Below are positions 60,870-64,000 of a stretch of DNA of 64,000 bases, piece by piece. This stretch comes from Bifidobacterium asteroides (GTDB lineage Bacteria; Actinomycetota; Actinomycetes; Actinomycetales; Bifidobacteriaceae): the NCBI RefSeq assembly GCF_030758775.1, contig NZ_CP132384.1:372001-436000 (forward strand), in the 5' to 3' direction. The position numbers and the translations under genes were made by a program. The notes beneath the pieces are model-generated. The model saw nothing but the letters and a program-made list of their open reading frames with translations, was not told the DNA's origin and did no database searches. Every line of letters begins with the position of its first letter. Within the stretch, counting starts at the first letter, position 1.

Positions 60870-61214
60870 TCAAACCCGCGCCGGGGTTGACACATCGGCC
60901 TTGCGTGCCTGGTCGATCAGGTCGTCCAGGTCCGAGGACCTGAGCGCGCCGGCCTGCTTGAAGATGATCTGCCCCTGCTTGGTGATCATCAGTGTAGGCA
61001 CCGCCTGGATGTCGGCGGCCGCGGCCAGATCCTGATTCTGGTCGATGTCCACCTTGCCGAAGACGATGTCGGTGTTGGCCTGCGAAGCCTTCTCGAAGAT
61101 GGGGCCGAAGGCCTTGCAGGGTCCGCACCAGGTAGCCCAGAAGTCAATCAGCACCAGGTCGTTGTCCTTGATGGTTTGCTCGAAGTTATCCGAAGTAATA
61201 GTCGTGGTGGCCAT
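60870..61214 (-). CDS. trxA: Thioredoxin
   Basis: Cytosolic disulfide reductase, 114 residues: FWATWCGPCKAFGPIFEKAS carries the redox pair WCGPCK, with the cis-Pro in AVPTLMI. ATG 61214 (MATTTITSDNF) follows AAGGAGCG on the minus strand. A longer frame to 61280 adds 22 residues with no site. Divergent from the NUDIX gene. Confidence 0.95.
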   Translation of the reverse strand: MATTTITSDNFEQTIKDNDLVLIDFWATWCGPCKAFGPIFEKASQANTDIVFGKVDIDQNQDLAAAADIQAVPTLMITKQGQIIFKQAGALRSSDLDDLIDQARKADVSTPARV

Positions 61215-61385
61215 GATAACGCTCCTTGAAGTAGTTTGACTGACGCGCGGGAAGCTCCCGTGCTTAGCAACCGCTTTCAATCCTCAGCATTCCATCACGG
61301 CTGGAGAAAGCGCCCGAATATGCTCTGGGTGGAGATGTCCGGCGGGGTCCTGTGGGCGGTCAAGCCTGGTACGGATAATGGAACC

Positions 61386-62015
61386 ATGCCAGTGCTGAAC
61401 GACGAGATTCCCGACGATGACGACTTCGATGCCGATCGCGACCGTGGTGCCTTCTCACACATCACCCCGGAGGACTTCAACCGAGGCTTTTCGGGTTCGA
61501 ATCCCCCTGGATGGCTGGACCGAGACGCCATCGACCGTGCGCGGCGTTGTCTGCCCATGCCCTATGTGGAGGTAGTGCCGGTTCGCGTGGATGAGATGAG
61601 CGCCGTCACCCAGGTGGGCACCCTTCTGCGCGTGGATGATCAGGGCAACATCGAGCGCACCCTGATCACCGGGCGGATTCTTTACCACGAGACCATCAGG
61701 GAGGCTCTGGCCAGGAACATCGCCAAGGATCTGGGCCAGCTGGCCCTGCCTGTGCTGCCTGCCAGCCCCCAGCCCTTCACCGTGGCTGAGTTCTTTCCCA
61801 CGCCAGGAGTCTCGGAGTATTACGATCCGCGCCAGCATGCCATTGCTCTGTGCTATCTGGTGCCGGTGGCCGGGGACTGCAAACCCCAGGATGAGACCCT
61901 GGATGTGGAGTGGATCGATCCCAAGGGCGACATGCTGGAGTCCTTCATAAGCCAGATGCCCGGTGGGCACGGCAAGGTGCTGATGAGCGCCCTGACATGG
62001 GCTGGTGCGCTGTGA
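61386..62015 (+). CDS. NUDIX-type protein (DUF4916 family)
   Basis: 209-residue actinobacterial protein. GWLDRDAIDRARRCLPMPYV, VEVVPVRVDEMSAVTQVGTLL, TGRILYHETIREALARNIAKDLG, QPFTVAEFFPTPGVSEYYD and RQHAIALCYLVPV match the DUF4916 NUDIX-like family. A standard NUDIX box is not evident, so hydrolase activity is doubtful. Start taken at ATG 61386; earlier in-frame ATGs (for example 61320) cannot be excluded. The next gene starts 23 bases later. Confidence 0.78.
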   Translation: MPVLNDEIPDDDDFDADRDRGAFSHITPEDFNRGFSGSNPPGWLDRDAIDRARRCLPMPYVEVVPVRVDEMSAVTQVGTLLRVDDQGNIERTLITGRILYHETIREALARNIAKDLGQLALPVLPASPQPFTVAEFFPTPGVSEYYDPRQHAIALCYLVPVAGDCKPQDETLDVEWIDPKGDMLESFISQMPGGHGKVLMSALTWAGAL

Positions 62016-62038
62016 ACCGTGAATCCTTGGAGGCGGGC

Positions 62039-62896
62039 ATGACCATTGCCAATACCGTATATCGACAGGGGGAGGGGCTGCCCTTGGTGCTGGTCCATGC
62101 CTTCCCTGTGGACCATCGCATGTGGGATCGGTGTGCGGCCTTGCTGATCGACCAGGCGGATCGTGCGGGTATGGCCCCCTTCCCTGTCTATGCTCCGGAT
62201 ATGCCCGGGGCGGGCGATTGTCCCCTGCCTGAGCCGGCGTCCTGTGGTCCAGCTGACTCTGATGGCGCCCTGCCTGGTGCCCTGGATGCCATGGCTCAGG
62301 CCTTTGTAGACATGGTCGCCGCCACGGGGGCGCAGAAGGCCATCTGGGTCGGACTTTCCATGGGAGGCTATCTGGTCGAGGCCGTAGCCAGGCTTTACCC
62401 TCAGGTGGTGGCTGGGCTGGCCCTGTGCGATACCACCATGAAGGCTGACCGCCCGTCCTCCCGAGCCAACCGGCTGCAGATCGCCAGAACCTGCGAGGTG
62501 GAGGGGACGCTGGATCCGGTCATGCACTTCGCCAGGCCCCAGGAGGGCGATTCCACGGTCAAGCGCTCGCCCGCCTTCGTGCAGACCATGACCGAATGGA
62601 TACAGTCCCAGGACCCCCGGGGCATCGCCTGGCGGGAACGGATGGCTGCAGGACGCCCGGATCAGAGCGGCCTGGCCGGCAGCATCAGAGTGCCCGTGGC
62701 CCTGGTCAGCGGCCGCTGCGATCCCTCCAGCCCTCCACACGCCATGGAGCCTCTGGCTCAGGCCATGCGCCAGGCTGGAACCGACGTGACTTTCACCGCC
62801 ATCGACGACTGCGGCCACTTCAGCGCCGTCGAGCATCCCGATCAGGTGGCCGCTGCCCTGCTGGACCTGGTTCATCGCGTAGGGAGGCAAGCATGA
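62039..62896 (+). CDS. Alpha/beta-fold hydrolase
   Basis: 285-residue hydrolase with the complete catalytic set: oxyanion-side LVLVHAFPVDHRMWD, nucleophile Ser in VGLSMGGYLVE (about 105), acid in VSGRCDPS and His in DDCGHFSAVEHPD. Substrate unknown; esters or lactones are typical. ATG 62039 lies 5-6 bases after GGAGG. A GTG at 62012 would add nine residues. Its stop overlaps the nudC start by four bases, so the two are co-translated, with the DUF4916 gene just upstream. Confidence 0.88.
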   Translation: MTIANTVYRQGEGLPLVLVHAFPVDHRMWDRCAALLIDQADRAGMAPFPVYAPDMPGAGDCPLPEPASCGPADSDGALPGALDAMAQAFVDMVAATGAQKAIWVGLSMGGYLVEAVARLYPQVVAGLALCDTTMKADRPSSRANRLQIARTCEVEGTLDPVMHFARPQEGDSTVKRSPAFVQTMTEWIQSQDPRGIAWRERMAAGRPDQSGLAGSIRVPVALVSGRCDPSSPPHAMEPLAQAMRQAGTDVTFTAIDDCGHFSAVEHPDQVAAALLDLVHRVGRQA

Positions 62897-63930
62897 GCGA
62901 TCCTGAAACGGTCTTCTCCCCGCTGGCCCTTACCGGGCCCCTGCCCTTCCTGCCCCTGGCTCAGGGGGATGTGGACTATGACACGGCATCGCGGCAACAG
63001 CCCGGGCTGCTTGACCGTCTGCTGGAACAGGAAGGCACTGGGGTCATCCTGGTGCGGGGCGAGAAAGTGGCCGTGCCCAGGGGCAAGGGGGCCTTGGCCT
63101 CTCGCACCGGGGCCAGCATCCGTCTGGCTACCCTGCCTGCCGCATACTTGCGGGGTCCTCTGGCAGGCTCGACGGGCCAGTCTGAGCCTCCCTGCTACTA
63201 CCTGGGGACGGCCAACAATCAGTCCTGGCTGGCCCTGGATCTGAATCTTGCCTGCGCCGGTCAGGCTGTCCAGGGTCCTCTTCGTGACTTGGCTCAGGCC
63301 GCGGACCAGCGCTTCGATTGGCTCGCCCTGCGCGAATATGCTCCTCATGGCCGTCCGCGGCAGGTGGGCCTGGCAACCTGCGCGGTCGCCCTGTCAGTGT
63401 GGCATGGACGCCAGGCCTTCTGCCCCCGCTGCGGCGCTCCGGTCCATCCTTGCCAGGCCGGATGGGCTCAGATCTGCCAGGGGAGTGCATCAGGAGACAG
63501 GCACACGCTCTTTCCCCGCATCGAGCCCGCAGTGATCATGGCCGTGGTGGACAGCCACGATCGGCTTCTGCTCCAGCACAATCGGCAGTGGGCTCCCGGT
63601 TTTCGTTCAGTCACTGCTGGATTCGTCGAGGCCGGGGAGAATCTGGAGCATGCAGTCCGGCGGGAGACCCTGGAGGAGGTGGGCCTGAACCTGGGGGAGA
63701 TGCGGTACCTGGGCTCCCAGCCCTGGCCCTTCCCATCCTCCCTGATGGTGGCCTTCAGAGCCAGATCAATGAATACGGACATCCGGGTGGATGGTCAGGA
63801 GACCGATGCTGCCGACTGGTTCACGCGGGAGGAACTCGGCGCTGCCTTGGCCTCGGGCCGGTTGCGCATACCCCAGACGGCCAGCGTGGCCAGGTACATG
63901 ATTGAGCAGTGGTATGGCAGCGAGCTCTGA
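62893..63930 (+). CDS. nudC: NADH pyrophosphatase
   Basis: Hydrolyses NADH or NAD to NMN(H) and AMP, and in some bacteria removes NAD caps from RNA. 345 residues: N-terminal domain, a zinc ribbon with FCPRCGAPVHPCQAGWAQIC, FPRIEPAVIMAV, then the NUDIX box GFVEAGENLEHAVRRETLEE followed by VG, and the downstream SQPWPFPSSLMVAF motif (SQPWPFPxS), which is diagnostic of NudC. ATG 62893 overlaps the stop of the hydrolase gene. After the stop, 70 bases remain with nothing visible. Confidence 0.95.
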   Translation: MSDPETVFSPLALTGPLPFLPLAQGDVDYDTASRQQPGLLDRLLEQEGTGVILVRGEKVAVPRGKGALASRTGASIRLATLPAAYLRGPLAGSTGQSEPPCYYLGTANNQSWLALDLNLACAGQAVQGPLRDLAQAADQRFDWLALREYAPHGRPRQVGLATCAVALSVWHGRQAFCPRCGAPVHPCQAGWAQICQGSASGDRHTLFPRIEPAVIMAVVDSHDRLLLQHNRQWAPGFRSVTAGFVEAGENLEHAVRRETLEEVGLNLGEMRYLGSQPWPFPSSLMVAFRARSMNTDIRVDGQETDAADWFTREELGAALASGRLRIPQTASVARYMIEQWYGSEL

Positions 63931-64000
63931 CCCATTTGGGAAGTCCCGTGCTTTCGGACCTGGTCCTGTCGTAAGATATTACAGGGAACTGTAAGCAGCG

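Noticed and set aside
1-64000. CRISPR array, insertion sequences, rRNA genes
   Set aside because: No regularly spaced short repeats, no transposase-like product and no rRNA sequence were seen by eye.

Overview
The window looks like a piece of chromosome from a Bifidobacterium or close relative, possibly an insect-gut lineage. The support is a high-GC backbone, the order pgi-rplS-lepB-rnhB, an araBDA cluster behind a LacI regulator, a GH42/GH43 locus with a CUT1 transporter, and many sortase-anchored proteins. No rRNA gene is present, so the genus is an inference.

Layout. 1-1.4 kb holds rph (cut by the window edge) and rdgB. 1.4-17.6 kb is an array of five tandem paralogous genes, each 958-976 codons, for secreted, sortase-anchored, cysteine-containing surface proteins I cannot assign to a named family. 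Each has its own conserved leader and TTG start, and most have their own terminator. The array ends at genes for tRNA-Leu(UAG) and tRNA-Thr(CGU). Broken copies of this tRNA region, or of its linker and flank, lie in the spacers between the paralogs, so the array appears to have grown by duplicating gene plus tRNA locus. The first and last paralogs share a nearly identical 1.1-kb 3' end, a sign of recent gene conversion.

18-28.4 kb is core metabolism and housekeeping: manC, pgi, rplS, lepB, rnhB, a LacI regulator and araBDA with a promoter/operator region. 28.6-33.3 kb is a pilus locus (major pilin, ancillary pilin, unusually long class C sortase) with terminators between the genes. An aldo/keto reductase and a membrane-anchored HNH nuclease follow. 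35.3-44.1 kb is a galactan/galactoside module: wall-anchored GH43 enzyme, sugar-binding lipoprotein, two permeases, GH42 beta-galactosidase and a LacI regulator. Two near-identical palindromic operators lie before the GH43 gene and before the transporter operon. A DHA2 exporter, pstSCAB and an AEC transporter follow.

51.1-54.0 kb is a gene-poor, lower-GC island with one HEPN/Abi-like gene. Then come a purine permease, a 1280-residue sortase-anchored protein with two seven-repeat RCC1 propellers, a G5/transglycosylase cell-wall enzyme, thioredoxin, a DUF4916-type NUDIX protein, an alpha/beta hydrolase and NudC.

Overall the window is rich in surface display: nine proteins with LPXTG-, LPXAG- or LAXTG-type sorting signals plus one pilus sortase. 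The five-paralog array with its tRNA scars is the most unusual structure.
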